Notes under the pieces: model-generated
What the model saw: only the letters and a program-made list of their open reading frames with translations
What the model was told of the DNA's origin: nothing
Databases searched by the model: none
NCBI RefSeq assembly: GCF_038069945.1
Contig: NZ_JBBPEV010000007.1
Coordinates: forward strand, 29,415 to 93,414
Length of the DNA stretch: 64,000 nt
From: Aquabacterium sp. A3
GTDB taxonomy: Bacteria; Pseudomonadota; Gammaproteobacteria; Burkholderiales; Burkholderiaceae_C
Direction of reading: 5' to 3'
Position numbers and translations under genes: made by a program
Part shown: piece by piece, positions 24,724 to 33,602 of the stretch
Position numbering within the stretch: the first letter of the stretch is position 1
Layout of the letters: every line of letters begins with the position of its first letter

Positions 24724-26793
24724 TCAATACCAGTACGACTTCAGGATGTGCAGGGCCAGCAGCAGGGGCACGGGCCACGACAGGAGGATGTGCCCCCAGG
24801 TGGACACGCGGCGCCAGCGGCCCACCAGGGCCGGCGACAGGCGGTGCTGCCAGGCGGTGACCGCCGCCGCCGTCACGCCCAGCAGGGCCAGGCCCAGAAA
24901 GCACAGCATCAGGGCGGCGTCGGCCCGCGCACCCAGGCGGGCGCCGGTGTGCACCATCAAGCCCGCCAGGGCGACGGCCCCCAGCAGGGTGTGCATCAGC
25001 CGCCAGCCGTCGAACGAGCCCCAGCGCCGCGCCAGGTCGGCCCGCTTGCGCAGGCTCATCACCAGGCCCACGGCCGTGAGGGCCAGCACGCTGTAGCCGG
25101 TCCATTGCTTGAGTGACCCGTCGGTCCACAGGCGATGCCAACGGGGGGCGTCTTGCACCGTGTCCCAGTAGACGATGCCGGGCACCAGCAGCAACAGCAG
25201 GGCCAGCAGCCCGGCCAGCACCGTGCCGGTGGCCAGGCTGCGCCAGGCTGGCAGGGCGGGCAGTTGCACCGGCCGGCCGGTGCTGCCGGCCACCAGCTCG
25301 GTCATCAAGGGTTTGCAGCTGCCACACACGGTGCCTGCGCGGGTGCAGGTCGACAGCGATTCCACGCTGTCGCAGCCCTGGGCCATGGCTTCACCCAGCT
25401 GGCCACGGCTGATCTGGTTGCACTGGCAGACGATGGTGTCGGCTGTCCAGGCCAGCACGCTGTCTTCGGCGTCGTCGGCCCAGAAGCGGCCTTGCCGCCG
25501 CAGCCGGCGCACCTGCCAGGGCCACAGCCAGCGCTGGGCCAGCACCGCTTCTTGCAGGCGGCCAAGGTGCGGCACCTCGCCCACGGCGGCCAGGCCCACC
25601 ATCTTGTGTTCATGCAGCGCCACCGTGAGGTGCGTGCCGGCGAGGGGGTCTGCACGGCGGATGAGCTGCAGGGGCTTGCCAAACAGATCGGCGTCCAGCA
25701 CGCCGACCGAACACACCGGCACGCCGGCCACCTTCAGCCGGGTGGCCGTGACCGTGCCTTCATAGTGGGCCTCGCCTCCCAGCGCGGTGTGAACGGCCAC
25801 GCCGGCCTGCTCCAGCCCCGGGGCCACCAGGCCATGCACTTCGCCGCGGTGCTCGGCGCATTCGCCGATGGCCAGCACGTCGGGGTGGCTGGTGCGCATG
25901 CGGTCGTCCACACGGATGCCGCGCCCCACCGAGAGGCCGGCGTCCAGCGCCAGCGCGGTGTTGGGCACGATGCCCGCGGCGATGAGCACCGTGTCGGCCT
26001 CCACCACGGTGCCATCGCGCAGTTCCACCCCGGTGACCTGCCCCTGGCCACGCAGGCGCTTGACGGCCACGCCGGTGATCACCCGCATGCCCAACTGCTC
26101 CAGCCGTGTTTGCAGCGCCTGCGCGGCCGAGGTGTCCAGCTGCCGGGCCATCAGGCGGGGCGCCTGCTCGATGATGGTGACCTGGGTGTTGAGGCGCTGC
26201 ATGGCCCGTGCGGCCTCGATGCCTAGCAGCCCACCACCCAGCACGACGGTGTGCCGGCTGCTGACCTGTCGGGCCATCAGGGCGTGCGCGTCAGACAGGT
26301 CCCGGAAAGCGAACACATGGGCCTGCCCCACGCCAGGCACGTCGGGCACCCGGGCCCGTGAGCCCAGGGCCAGCACCAGGGTGCTGAAGGGCTGTACGCG
26401 CCCGAACTGGTCGTGCACCTCGCGGGCGTCCAGGTCGATGTGGGTGATTTCGTGGTGCAGCCGCGTGTCCACCTGCGCTGTTTCTGGCAGCGCCAGCCCC
26501 TCGGTGAGCGATGACCAATCGGTCAAGCCCTGCAGGAAGGACGACAGCTGCACGCGGTTGTAAGGCGCCCACGGCTCGCGGCCATAAACGACGATGGGGC
26601 AGTGAGGGTCGCGCTCGTGCAGTCCCTGCACGAACCGCACCCCCACCGGCCCGGTGCCCACGACCACCACCGGCGCATCGGGCCGGGCCGGTGCGGCCTG
26701 CCGATCTGCGGGGTGAAAGCTGAGGGTGGCGCTGGAGGTCATGGGGCGGCAGTCCGGGGCGGATGGGGCACTGGACTGCAAAGCGCGTGCCAT
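24724..26793 (-). CDS. NirB-like FAD/NAD(P) flavoprotein fused to BFD [2Fe-2S] and probable diheme b membrane domain
   Basis: A 689-residue protein; an internal ATG at 26742 (MTSSATLSFHP) is an alternative start. Residues about 40-330 are a pyridine nucleotide-disulfide oxidoreductase fold like the N-terminus of NirB: VVVVGTGPVGVRFVQGL, YNRVQLSSFLQG, VVLGGGLLGIEAARAM, VLAIGECAEHRGEVHGLVAP. A BFD-type [2Fe-2S] site follows: IVCQCNQISRGQLGEAM with TRAGTVCGSCKPL. The last 190 residues have about five helices, with His 601/615 and 668/682 arranged as two H-x13-H pairs, the pattern of diheme b bundles. NAD(P)H would be oxidised in the cytoplasm and electrons passed through the membrane to the 11-haem cytochrome encoded next. 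It is divergent from nsrR. Confidence 0.85.
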   Translation of the reverse strand: MARALQSSAPSAPDCRPMTSSATLSFHPADRQAAPARPDAPVVVVGTGPVGVRFVQGLHERDPHCPIVVYGREPWAPYNRVQLSSFLQGLTDWSSLTEGLALPETAQVDTRLHHEITHIDLDAREVHDQFGRVQPFSTLVLALGSRARVPDVPGVGQAHVFAFRDLSDAHALMARQVSSRHTVVLGGGLLGIEAARAMQRLNTQVTIIEQAPRLMARQLDTSAAQALQTRLEQLGMRVITGVAVKRLRGQGQVTGVELRDGTVVEADTVLIAAGIVPNTALALDAGLSVGRGIRVDDRMRTSHPDVLAIGECAEHRGEVHGLVAPGLEQAGVAVHTALGGEAHYEGTVTATRLKVAGVPVCSVGVLDADLFGKPLQLIRRADPLAGTHLTVALHEHKMVGLAAVGEVPHLGRLQEAVLAQRWLWPWQVRRLRRQGRFWADDAEDSVLAWTADTIVCQCNQISRGQLGEAMAQGCDSVESLSTCTRAGTVCGSCKPLMTELVAGSTGRPVQLPALPAWRSLATGTVLAGLLALLLLLVPGIVYWDTVQDAPRWHRLWTDGSLKQWTGYSVLALTAVGLVMSLRKRADLARRWGSFDGWRLMHTLLGAVALAGLMVHTGARLGARADAALMLCFLGLALLGVTAAAVTAWQHRLSPALVGRWRRVSTWGHILLSWPVPLLLALHILKSYWY

Positions 26794-26819
26794 TCAAATC
26801 AAGTCAAATAGACATTGGC

Positions 26820-26871
26820 GATGCATGTTTGGCACCGAATGTGTGAAAACATGCACCAAGGATGAATGTTT
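26820..26871. promoter_or_regulatory. Cluster of NsrR-like half-sites
   Basis: Three near-identical 11-mers occur in the divergent promoter: GATGCATGTTT (26820-26830), AAACATGCACC (26847-26857, inverse of GGTGCATGTTT) and GATGAATGTTT (26861-26871). The first two form an inverted pair with 9 perfectly matching bases. They resemble the AAGATGCATTT half-site of known NsrR boxes, and the only regulator gene beside them is an NsrR homologue. Confidence 0.6.
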
Positions 26872-26947
26872 GGGTGACGTGCAGGGGCCTTGGCGGTGCA
26901 GCGCGCTTCTTGCTTAAGATGCGTGGTCACAGACACGAGCCTGCACC

Positions 26948-27403
26948 ATGCGACTGAATCGCTTCACCGACATCGGCCTTCGTTCGCTGATGTACCTGGC
27001 CACCCAGAGCCGGGCCGAGCCCATCACCGTGGGTGAGCTGGCCCAGCAGCTCAACGTCTCGCGTTCTCACATGGTGAAGGTGGTGCACCGGCTGGGCCAG
27101 TTGGGCTGGGTGCTCACCCAGCGTGGGCAAGGTGGCGGGCTGTGGCTGGCCGAATCGGCCCTGCACGTGGGCCTGGGCCAGGTGGTGCGGGTGCTGGAAG
27201 ACGAGGACTTTCCGGTGGATTGCTCCGAGCCGGCCTGCCCCCTGGACGGCCATTGCGTGCTGCAGGGTGCGCTGGACCGCGCCATGCAGGCCTTTCATGC
27301 CGAGCTGGACAAGCTCACCCTGGGCACGGTCAACCACCGCCGCACCACCACCATCCTGATGCAGCTGCAGCGCAATTACCGTCGCGAGCGCGAGGCGGGC
27401 TGA
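26948..27403 (+). CDS. nsrR: Rrf2 family NO-sensing repressor NsrR
   Basis: A 151-residue Rrf2 protein. The winged HTH is MRLNRFTDIGLRSLMYLATQ with VGELAQQLNVSRSHMVKVVH and the wing GWVLTQRGQGGGLWLAE. The three cluster cysteines are grouped in VDCSEPACPLDGHCVLQGAL, the spacing and CPL-x2-HCVL context of NsrR rather than IscR. NsrR represses nitric-oxide defence genes until its Fe-S cluster is nitrosylated. The neighbour across the promoter is the flavoprotein that heads the haem-protein run, so these genes are likely NO-induced. Its 3' end overlaps the convergent ccmH/I gene by 28 bp. Confidence 0.92.
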   Translation: MRLNRFTDIGLRSLMYLATQSRAEPITVGELAQQLNVSRSHMVKVVHRLGQLGWVLTQRGQGGGLWLAESALHVGLGQVVRVLEDEDFPVDCSEPACPLDGHCVLQGALDRAMQAFHAELDKLTLGTVNHRRTTTILMQLQRNYRREREAG

Positions 27404-28329
27404 TCAGGCGCAGGCTGGCGGGCCAGGCGGCGTCGGGCTTCGTGCAGGCCCGGGCCCAGTTGGGTGGCCCAGTGGGCCGACGCCGAGGGGGGGGCCACGG
27501 CCAGGGCGCGCTCCCAGGTCTGCACGGCCGGTCCAAAATCCCCGCGCTGAAAATGCACCAGGCCCATCAAGGCCAGGGCCTTGACGTTGTCGGGCTCGCG
27601 CGCCAGGGCCTGGGCGATCAGTTGCGCGGGTTCGCCGTCCAGCCGGCGCTGGCGGGTCACGGCCAGGGCATCGGCCAGGTCCAGCAGCCAGGCGGTGCGT
27701 GTTGGCGCCAGCGTGGTGGCCCGCCGCAAGGAGTCCACCGCCCGTGCGTGCTGACCATGCATCACCTGCATGCGGCCCATCATGGCCCAGTGCTCGGCGT
27801 CGCGGGCCTGGGCCGCGGGCTCGTCTGCGGCGATGGACCAGGCTTCGGTGCGCCCCAACTGCCCGTAGAGCACCGCGCTCAGGCCCGCCACGAACAGCAG
27901 CATGAGCGCCCACGTGCGCCAGCCGGGCGCCGTCTCACTGGCCGGGGCTTGGGGCGGCACCTCGATGCGCTCGTTGCTCAGGCGCGCCCTGCGGCGCAGC
28001 ACCGCCCACAGCCCCAGCAGGCCGGCACCGGCCAGCACCCCCGGGCCCAGCCACAGCGCGCTGGTGCGTGCGTCCAGCGGGGGGCGGTACAGGATGAAGT
28101 CGCCATAGCGGGCGGTCATGAACTGCCGGACCTCGTCGTCGCTGTGGCCCGACAGGACCTGCTCGTGGATCTGCTGGCGCAGGTCCAGCGCCAGTGGCGC
28201 CTGGGAGTCGGCGATGCTCTGGTTCTGGCAGACCAGGCAGCGCAGCTCGGTGGCCAGGGCCCGGATGCGGGCCTCCTGGTCGGGGGTCAGGGTGGCGGTG
28301 AGGGCCGGCGTGGGGTGGGGTGTGCTCAT
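27376..28329 (-). CDS. ccmH: Fused CcmH-CcmI cytochrome c maturation protein
   Basis: A 317-residue fusion. Residues 1-110 are CcmH, with the thioredoxin-dependent apocytochrome-reducing motif LRCLVCQNQSIADS (Cys31, Cys34) and the conserved LRQQIHEQVLSGHSDDEV, then a helix TSALWLGPGVLAGAGLLGL. After a second helix (ALMLLFVAGLSAVLYGQL), residues about 165-317 are the TPR part of CcmI/CycH that holds apocytochromes. No hydrophobic signal peptide precedes the CxxC, unlike ordinary CcmH, so either the true start or the topology is unusual. The start overlaps the ccmG stop by ATGA. It is the last gene of the ccm operon. Confidence 0.88.
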   Translation of the reverse strand: MSTPHPTPALTATLTPDQEARIRALATELRCLVCQNQSIADSQAPLALDLRQQIHEQVLSGHSDDEVRQFMTARYGDFILYRPPLDARTSALWLGPGVLAGAGLLGLWAVLRRRARLSNERIEVPPQAPASETAPGWRTWALMLLFVAGLSAVLYGQLGRTEAWSIAADEPAAQARDAEHWAMMGRMQVMHGQHARAVDSLRRATTLAPTRTAWLLDLADALAVTRQRRLDGEPAQLIAQALAREPDNVKALALMGLVHFQRGDFGPAVQTWERALAVAPPSASAHWATQLGPGLHEARRRLARQPAPDQPASRSRR

Positions 28330-28862
28330 GCCGGGGGCTGGCCTTCCAGGGTCTTGAGCAAGGGCTCGATCTGATCGCGCACCACCTGCGGGGTCAGCGG
28401 GCCCACGTGCTTGAGGCGCACCCGCCCCGCGCGGTCGATGACGAAGGTTTCCGGCACGCCATAGACCCCCAGGTCGATGCCCACGCGCCCGCTGGCGTCG
28501 ACGGCCGAATCCACGTAAGGATTGCCATGGCGCGCCAGCCACGAGCGGGCGGCGTCGGGCGTGTCCTTGTAGTTCAGGCCCAGCACCGGCGTGGTGTAGC
28601 GTCGGGCCAGGTCCATGAGCACGGGGTGCTCGTCGCGGCAGGCGCCACACCACGAGGCCCACACATTGAGCACCACCACCCTGCCTGCCAGGCTGTGGTG
28701 GTCGATCGTCTGGCCTGCATGGGCCAGGCTGGGCAGGCTGAAGGCCGGCAGCGGGCGGTCGATGAGTGGCGAGGGCAGCAGCCTGGGCTGGCGCTGCAGG
28801 CTCAGGCTCAGCAGGCCGCCCAGCAAGGCCAGCACGATCAGCGGCAGCGTGAAGCGCCTCAT
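28326..28862 (-). CDS. ccmG: Thiol:disulfide interchange protein CcmG/DsbE
   Basis: A 178-residue membrane-anchored thioredoxin. Residues 1-25 ([19 protein letters not shown]) form the inner-membrane anchor and the periplasmic part has the reducing site VWASWCGACRDEHPVL, the acidic GVYGVPETFVIDRAG loop with the cis-Pro, and HVGPLTPQVVRDQIEPLL. It passes reductant to CcmH or directly to apocytochrome cysteines before haem ligation. The gene overlaps ccmF upstream and ccmH/I downstream by four bases each. Confidence 0.95.
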   Translation of the reverse strand: MRRFTLPLIVLALLGGLLSLSLQRQPRLLPSPLIDRPLPAFSLPSLAHAGQTIDHHSLAGRVVVLNVWASWCGACRDEHPVLMDLARRYTTPVLGLNYKDTPDAARSWLARHGNPYVDSAVDASGRVGIDLGVYGVPETFVIDRAGRVRLKHVGPLTPQVVRDQIEPLLKTLEGQPPA

Positions 28863-30817
28863 GGGGCAGGCTCCGTGCTCGTTGGTGGCGGCGTGCCGCC
28901 GTGGGCGCGCCGATGACCCCGATACCGCCGATCGCTGGCGGCCAGCAGCCCCCCCAGGGCCATCAGCAGCCCGCCCAGCCACAAGCCGCCCATGAGCGGC
29001 TTGTGCTGCAGACGCATCAGCCAGCGCCCATCGGGCAGGGGTTCGCCCAGCGAGGCGTACAGGTCGCGCCCGAGCTGTCGGTCGATCGCGGCCTCGGTCA
29101 TCGGGGTGCGCTGAACCCGGTAAGTGCGCCGCTCGGGGTGCAGCACGACGGGCGGGGTCGGCAAGGTGGCGTCCAGGCGGCGCACTTCCAGCCGGGCTTG
29201 CACCGCGCTGTAGTTGGGGCCTTGCACCGGCTGCACGCCCACCAGGGTGAAGCGCCATGGGCCCACCTCGACATGCTCGCCAGGGGCCAGGGGGGCATCG
29301 CGTTCGAGCTCGTAGGTCTTGACCATGCTCACCGCCAGGGCGAACAGGGCCACGCCCAGGTGGGCGGTCCACATGCCCACCTGGGCGCGCCTCATTGCTT
29401 GCCGTTGTGCCCACGCCTCCAGCCCGACGCTCAACACGATCCAGCACGCCATGGTCAGCCCCAGGGTGCCCCGCAGTGCAATGTGGCCCTGCAGTGCACC
29501 CACCGCGATGGCCACGGCCAGTGACACGACCAGCGCGATCGCCCGTTGGCGCAGGGCCGGCCGATCGCAGCCCTGCTTCCAGCGCAGGGCCGGCGCCAGG
29601 GCCAGCACCGCGCCCAGGGCCAGCAGCAGCGGCAGCAGCACCGTCTCGAAGTAGGGGGGGCCCACCGAGATCTTGCCCGCGCCGATGGCGTCCAGCCACA
29701 GCGGGTACACGGTGCCCAGCAGCACGGCGCCCATGGCCACCATCAGCAAGACGTTGTTGAGCAAGAGCGCGGCTTCGCGCGACCACAGGCCCACGTCGCC
29801 ACCGCCGCCCATGCGCGGTGCACGCCAGGCGTACAGGCCCAGAGCCACGCCCGTCAGCAGCATCAGAAAGACGAGGATGAACAGGCCGCGCTCGGGGTCG
29901 GTGGCGAAGGCATGCACCGACGACAGCACCCCCGAGCGGACCAGGAAGGTGCCCAGCAGCGACAGCGAGAAGGTGGTGATGGCCAGCAGCACCGTCCAGG
30001 CCTTGAAGCCGTTGCGTTTTTCGGTGACGGCCAGCGAGTGCATCAGCGCCGTGCCGGCCAGCCAGGGCATGAAGGAGGCGTTTTCGACCGGGTCCCAGAA
30101 CCACCAGCCCCCCCAGCCCAGCTCGGCATAGGCCCACCAGCTTCCCAGCAAGATGCCCATGCTCAGACAGGCCCAGGCCGTGGTGGTCCAGGGGCGGCTC
30201 CAGCGCGCCCACTGCGCGTCCAGCCGCCCGTCCAGCAAGGCGGCCACCGCGAACGCAAAGGCCACCGAAAAGCCCACGTAGCCCATGTACAGCATGGGCG
30301 GGTGCAGCACCATGCCCGGGTCTTGCAGCAAGGGGTTGAGGTCGCGCCCGTCCGGTGGCGCCGGCAGTTGGCGCTCAAAGGGGTTGGAGGTGAACAACAT
30401 GAACAGCACAAAACCCGCCGTGATCCAGCCCATCACCCCCAGCACACGCGCCACCAGCGCAGGCGGCAGGTGGCGACTGAAGGCGGCCACGGCCACCGCC
30501 CAGCCGGCCAGCATCAGCACCCACAGCAGCAGCGAGCCTTCATGGCCACCCCACACGGCGGCCACCCGGTAGGCCAGCGGCAAGGCGATGTTGGCGTGCT
30601 GTGCCACATAGGCCACTGAAAAGTCGCAGGTGATGAAGGCGTGGGTCAGGGCGGCGTAGGCCAGGGCCACCGCCACGGCCATCAGCACGGTCAGCGGGCG
30701 CGCCAGGTGGGTCCAGCCGGTGGCGGGGTGCGCCGCGCCCCACATCGGCACGGTGCCCAGCAGCAGGGCCAGCGCCAGGGCGGCGATGGCCATGAGGTGT
30801 CCCAGTTCGGGCGTCAT
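28859..30817 (-). CDS. ccmF: Haem lyase CcmF
   Basis: A 652-residue inner-membrane protein of normal length for CcmF, the haem-ligating subunit of system I. The periplasmic tryptophan-rich WWD signature is clear: [20 protein letters not shown] around residue 230. The conserved [18 protein letters not shown] and [17 protein letters not shown] stretches provide the family's His ligands. A large periplasmic loop after [16 protein letters not shown] precedes the final helix. Together with CcmH/I it attaches haem, received from CcmE, to CxxCH motifs. It overlaps ccmE and ccmG by ATGA. Confidence 0.96.
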   Translation of the reverse strand: MTPELGHLMAIAALALALLLGTVPMWGAAHPATGWTHLARPLTVLMAVAVALAYAALTHAFITCDFSVAYVAQHANIALPLAYRVAAVWGGHEGSLLLWVLMLAGWAVAVAAFSRHLPPALVARVLGVMGWITAGFVLFMLFTSNPFERQLPAPPDGRDLNPLLQDPGMVLHPPMLYMGYVGFSVAFAFAVAALLDGRLDAQWARWSRPWTTTAWACLSMGILLGSWWAYAELGWGGWWFWDPVENASFMPWLAGTALMHSLAVTEKRNGFKAWTVLLAITTFSLSLLGTFLVRSGVLSSVHAFATDPERGLFILVFLMLLTGVALGLYAWRAPRMGGGGDVGLWSREAALLLNNVLLMVAMGAVLLGTVYPLWLDAIGAGKISVGPPYFETVLLPLLLALGAVLALAPALRWKQGCDRPALRQRAIALVVSLAVAIAVGALQGHIALRGTLGLTMACWIVLSVGLEAWAQRQAMRRAQVGMWTAHLGVALFALAVSMVKTYELERDAPLAPGEHVEVGPWRFTLVGVQPVQGPNYSAVQARLEVRRLDATLPTPPVVLHPERRTYRVQRTPMTEAAIDRQLGRDLYASLGEPLPDGRWLMRLQHKPLMGGLWLGGLLMALGGLLAASDRRYRGHRRAHGGTPPPTSTEPAP

Positions 30818-31260
30818 GGCCGCGCCTCCGGGGCGGCGCGCGCCAGGGCCTCGGCGGCTTCGGGGGGCATGTAGTTCTCGTCGTGCTTGGCCAGCACCTC
30901 GTGCGCATGGAGCCGCCCGGCCGCATCGAGCCGGCCTTGCACCACCACGCCCTTGCCCTCTTGAAACAGGTCGGGCAACAGGCCTTCGTAGCGCACCGGC
31001 ACGGTGTGGGCCATGTCGGTGATGGCAAAACGAACTTGCAGGCCGTCGCGCTGCACCGATCCGGCCTGCACCAGGCCGCCCAGGCGGAAGGTGCGGTGCA
31101 GGGGCGCTTCGTGCTGGCGAACCTGGGTGGGGGTGAAGAAGAACACCAGGTTGCTTTGAAAGGCGTTGAGCACCAGCGCCACGGCGCCGCAGACGGCCAG
31201 CACGATCAGCACAGCGACCATGAGCCGTGCGCGCCGGGGTGTCCAGACGGTGCCGCGCAT
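30814..31260 (-). CDS. ccmE: Haem chaperone CcmE
   Basis: A 148-residue protein with an N-terminal signal anchor ([20 protein letters not shown]) and the OB-fold domain: [31 protein letters not shown], and the haem-binding histidine in [14 protein letters not shown]. That His forms the covalent bond with haem b handed over by CcmC. The order D-E-F of the operon is kept; ccmD ends one base before this start codon context and ccmF overlaps the end. Confidence 0.95.
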   Translation of the reverse strand: MRGTVWTPRRARLMVAVLIVLAVCGAVALVLNAFQSNLVFFFTPTQVRQHEAPLHRTFRLGGLVQAGSVQRDGLQVRFAITDMAHTVPVRYEGLLPDLFQEGKGVVVQGRLDAAGRLHAHEVLAKHDENYMPPEAAEALARAAPEARP

Positions 31261-31261
31261 G

Positions 31262-31420
31262 TCAGGCCTCCCGACGCCAGGCCCGCCGGTCCCGGCGGCG
31301 CACCAGCAGGGCCTCCAGCACCATGCCGGCCAGGCCCAGGCCCAGGCTGCCCCACACATACAGGCCTTTGCCATCCATGTGCACAAACTGCGAAAGGCTG
31401 TTCCAGGGCAGTTCAGGCAT
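31262..31420 (-). CDS. ccmD: Haem exporter subunit CcmD
   Basis: A 52-residue single-helix protein, normal for CcmD. The sequence [20 protein letters not shown] precedes the helix [20 protein letters not shown] and a basic tail [12 protein letters not shown]. CcmD helps release holo-CcmE from the CcmABC complex. It overlaps the ccmC stop by eight bases. Confidence 0.92.
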   Translation of the reverse strand: MPELPWNSLSQFVHMDGKGLYVWGSLGLGLAGMVLEALLVRRRDRRAWRREA

Positions 31421-32153
31421 GGTCGGGCTCCGACAAGGCCGGCATCCAGTGCCGATCACGTTCACGCTCGCCGATCAGGGCCAGGGTGCGCGTGAGCACC
31501 ACGGCGATGGCATACAGCCAGCTTGCCAGGGTGCACAGCAGCAGGCCGCAGAGCATGGCCGGGTCCATGCGTGGGGCCGACGTGGCGGTGATGGTGGCGC
31601 CTTGGTGCAGCGTGTTCCACCACACCACCGAAAAATAGATGATGGGCACGTTGACCGCACCGACCATGGCCAGCAGCGCCCCGGCGTGGTCGCCCCGTTC
31701 GGGGTCGTCAAAGCCATCGAACAAGGACAGGCAGCCCAGGTAAAGGAACAGCAAGATGAGCTCGGACGTGAGGCGGGCATCCCACACCCACCAGGTGCCC
31801 CAGGTGGGTTGGCCCCATAGGGCGCCGCTGAGCAGCGCGATGCCGGTGAACAGGGCGCCGGTGGGCGCCACCGCACGGGCCAGCATGAAGGCCAGCCGCA
31901 CCCGCCACACCCACCCGACGGCCGCCCAGAAGGCCATGACCAGGTACAAGAGCATCGACATCCAGGCTGCGGGCACGTGGATGTAGAGGATGCGGTAGGA
32001 CTGGCCTTGCTGGGCGTCGGTGGGGGCCAGCACCAGCCCCACGGCCAGCCCGGCCAGTGCACTGACGAGGCACGCTGCCCACAGCCACGGCAACCAGGGC
32101 CTGACCAGGGGCGCAAAGCGGGCGGGGGCGGCATAACGGGTCCAGTGGCGCAT
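31413..32153 (-). CDS. ccmC: Haem handling protein CcmC
   Basis: A 246-residue protein with six membrane helices. The WWD signature [19 protein letters not shown] and the two periplasmic histidines in [11 protein letters not shown] and [10 protein letters not shown] are those that hold haem for transfer to CcmE. It follows ccmB by 12 bp and overlaps ccmD. Confidence 0.95.
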   Translation of the reverse strand: MRHWTRYAAPARFAPLVRPWLPWLWAACLVSALAGLAVGLVLAPTDAQQGQSYRILYIHVPAAWMSMLLYLVMAFWAAVGWVWRVRLAFMLARAVAPTGALFTGIALLSGALWGQPTWGTWWVWDARLTSELILLFLYLGCLSLFDGFDDPERGDHAGALLAMVGAVNVPIIYFSVVWWNTLHQGATITATSAPRMDPAMLCGLLLCTLASWLYAIAVVLTRTLALIGERERDRHWMPALSEPDHA

Positions 32154-32165
32154 GGGGTGCTCCGG

Positions 32166-32846
32166 TCACTCGGTGGCCAGGCGCAGGGCCGCGCCCGTGC
32201 CCCATGGCGCGCCAGCCAGGGCCAGCAGCAAGAAGGCGCCCAGCAGGGACAGGTGCGCGCGCCCACTGCCGCCCTGCGCCGCCGCGTCCACCGCAGCGCT
32301 GCCAAACACCAGGGTGGGCACGGCCAGCGGCAGCACCATCAGCAAGGTGAGCATGCCCGGCTGGCGCGCGCCCAGGGCCAGGGCGGCCCCCACCCCGCCC
32401 AGCAGGCTCAGCACGGGCGTGCCCAGCGCCAGCGACCCCACCAGCACCAGCAGGGCCGCCGGCTCTTGCATCCCCAGGCTCAGCACCAGCAGCGGTGCCA
32501 CCAGCACCAGGGGCAGGCCATGTGCCAACCAGTGCATGGCCGCCTTGGTCAAGGCCAGCGCCGCCCAGGGGTGGCCGCTGTGGGCCCACTGCTCCAGGGT
32601 GCCATCGGCATGGTCCTGCTCGTACAGCCGTGGCAGCGACAGCACCGATGCCAGCAGGGCACACACCCACACCAGCCCGGGGGCGAGGTGGCGCAGCACC
32701 TGCGGGTCAGGGCCCAGCCCCAGGGGAAACAGGCTCACGGCCACCACCAGGAAGACCACGGGCAGCCCGGCCTGCCAGGGGCGGCGCATCCACAAGCGCA
32801 GTTCGCGCGTGGCCACGGCGCGCAGCGCCTCGGGGGTGGTGCTCAT
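32166..32846 (-). CDS. ccmB: Haem exporter permease CcmB
   Basis: A 226-residue, six-helix permease. Recognisable parts are the N-terminal RELRLWMRRPWQAGLPVVFL, RLYEQDHADGTLEQWAHSG and the last helix LSLLGAFLLLALAGAPWGTG. With CcmA it forms the ABC transporter-like module that drives haem release from CcmC onto CcmE. The start overlaps the ccmA stop by ATGA. Confidence 0.94.
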   Translation of the reverse strand: MSTTPEALRAVATRELRLWMRRPWQAGLPVVFLVVAVSLFPLGLGPDPQVLRHLAPGLVWVCALLASVLSLPRLYEQDHADGTLEQWAHSGHPWAALALTKAAMHWLAHGLPLVLVAPLLVLSLGMQEPAALLVLVGSLALGTPVLSLLGGVGAALALGARQPGMLTLLMVLPLAVPTLVFGSAAVDAAAQGGSGRAHLSLLGAFLLLALAGAPWGTGAALRLATE

Positions 32847-33508
32847 GCCGCCTGCCCGTGCTGAGCCCCGTGGGCCCCTTGGGGCGAGAGGTGCAGGCGC
32901 CGCACCTGCGGCAGCAACGGCAGGGCCTGGTGGCTGCTCATCACGACGGCCCCCCCCCGCTCGAGGTGGGCTTGCCACCACCGCGTCAAGCCGTTCACGC
33001 CCTCGTCGTCCAGCGCGTCCAGGGGTTCATCGAGCAGCCACACGCCGGCGGTGGGGGCCAGCCACAGGCGGCACAGCGACACCCGCTTGCGTTGCCCCTG
33101 CGACAACCTGCGCACGGGCTGGTGGCCGTGGGCGGCCAGGCCCACCTCGTGCAGGGCCTGCTGCAGCCGCAGGGTGGACACCGGCCCATGGTGCAATCGC
33201 ACCAGAAAGCCCAGCGCATCGAGCACGCTCAGGTCGGGGTGCAGCGCGTCCTGGTGGCCCAGGTACACGCAGGGCTGATGGCGGTGCACCTGACCGCGCG
33301 CGGGGCGCCCCACCCCGGCCAGCACCCGCAGCAGGGTGCTTTTGCCTTGCCCGTTGGCGCCGCTCAGCCACCACAGCTGCCCAGCCTCGACGCGCAGCGT
33401 CAGCCCGTCAAAGAGAGGGCGCCCGCCCCGTCGGCACGACAGGCCTTGCGCCTCCAGCAAGGGGGGCGTGCACAAGGCATGGGGCGGTTGATCGGACGGA
33501 TCGGGCAT
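32843..33508 (-). CDS. ccmA: Haem exporter ATP-binding protein CcmA
   Basis: A 221-residue ABC ATPase starting at MPDPSDQPPH. Walker A is SGANGQGKSTLLRVL, the signature is RRLSQGQRKRVSLCRLW, Walker B is GVWLLDEPLDALDDEG, and the switch His is in VVMSSHQALP. It is the first gene of the ccmABCDEFG-H/I operon. The promoter should lie in 33509-33602, between it and the nasR stop, but no clear boxes stand out there. Confidence 0.95.
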   Translation of the reverse strand: MPDPSDQPPHALCTPPLLEAQGLSCRRGGRPLFDGLTLRVEAGQLWWLSGANGQGKSTLLRVLAGVGRPARGQVHRHQPCVYLGHQDALHPDLSVLDALGFLVRLHHGPVSTLRLQQALHEVGLAAHGHQPVRRLSQGQRKRVSLCRLWLAPTAGVWLLDEPLDALDDEGVNGLTRWWQAHLERGGAVVMSSHQALPLLPQVRRLHLSPQGAHGAQHGQAA

Positions 33509-33602
33509 GAGACGAGGGCGGTGGTCAGGGCCCCACCAAGGTCGGAGGGCCTTGGCCAGGAGCACCGCAATATGCGTGCCGCCCCCGCCTCGTCCAGCAC
33601 GG

